Part shown: positions 40,473 to 40,525 of the stretch, piece after piece
How the letters are laid out: each line of letters starts with the position of its first letter
Position numbering within the stretch: position 1 is the first letter of the stretch
Source of the DNA: Spirochaetales bacterium
Lineage (GTDB): Bacteria; Spirochaetota; Spirochaetia; UBA9216
Direction of reading: 5' to 3'
Assembly: GCA_016342585.1 (NCBI GenBank)
Contig: JAEINK010000046.1
Span: 1-40,525 of the forward strand
Length of the DNA: 40,525 nucleotides
Translations under genes and position numbers: made by a program
The notes under the pieces: model-generated
Databases searched by the model: none
What the model was told of the DNA's origin: nothing
What the model saw: the letters and a program-made list of their open reading frames with translations, nothing else

Positions 40473-40525
40473 GACTTTATGACGATTTTGGGTCGGAAAA
40501 TGGGATTCCTCCCGCAATCCACCGA

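Overview
The window reads like a chromosomal segment of a free-living spirochaete (order Spirochaetales), of moderate GC. The grounds are a FlaA-type periplasmic flagellar sheath protein, an unusually large share of lipoproteins, MacAB-type efflux, and a carbohydrate ABC locus run by a LacI regulator. Species cannot be set from sequence alone. I see no rRNA, tRNA, CRISPR array, integrase or transposase.

Layout. (1) 50-6736, minus strand: a tripartite efflux operon in the order membrane-fusion adaptor, ABC ATPase, two FtsX-like permeases, TolC-like outer-membrane factor, followed by a PilZ-like ORF that may be damaged. (2) 6969-9324, plus strand: a divergent histidine kinase and OmpR-type response regulator. 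The shared 232-bp promoter region carries three TGTAAA direct repeats, a likely regulator site, so the pair probably controls the pump. (3) 9465-11987: a 39-residue single-TPR microprotein, a lipoprotein of unknown function, and a convergent CaCA cation exchanger. (4) 12206-27396: about 15 kb of five consecutive large lipoprotein genes assembled from shuffled modules: chitobiase-C-like beta domains, FN3-like domains, a LamG domain, a five-repeat propeller, a seven-repeat RCC1 propeller, five choice-of-anchor-D repeats and two Lcl/DUF1566 tips. Three of them share an N-terminal module of about 195 residues that I cannot assign to a named family. This is the strongest candidate for an undescribed surface system. 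(5) 27662-29985: a small membrane protein, a 404-nt non-coding stretch with a promoter and a ten-codon leader-like ORF, then RNHCP zinc-ribbon and RsgA genes. (6) 29982-30119 is a tiny ORF with a LamG-like signature, probably debris of an array-type gene. (7) 30186-31115: FlaA-like protein. (8) 31214-38268: a predicted alpha-1,6-glucan (dextran, isomaltooligosaccharide or cyclodextran) utilisation operon: LacI repressor, GH15 glucoamylase-like enzyme, substrate-binding protein, two permeases and a GH66 dextranase-family enzyme. Two near-identical operators flank the repressor gene. (9) 38249-39119, minus: a decayed PAS-GGDEF gene. (10) 39210-40340, minus: a DEAD-box RNA helicase.

How it fits together. 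The sugar locus is self-consistent: uptake by a transporter without its own ATPase, then two enzymes without signal peptides for cytoplasmic breakdown, all under a repressor whose operator overlaps its own promoter. The lipoprotein array looks like a recombining set of surface-exposed binding proteins: the same base module recurs with different tips, genes four and five share their whole N-terminal half, and a LamG fragment lies downstream. All functions are inferred from motifs and family knowledge; no search was run.
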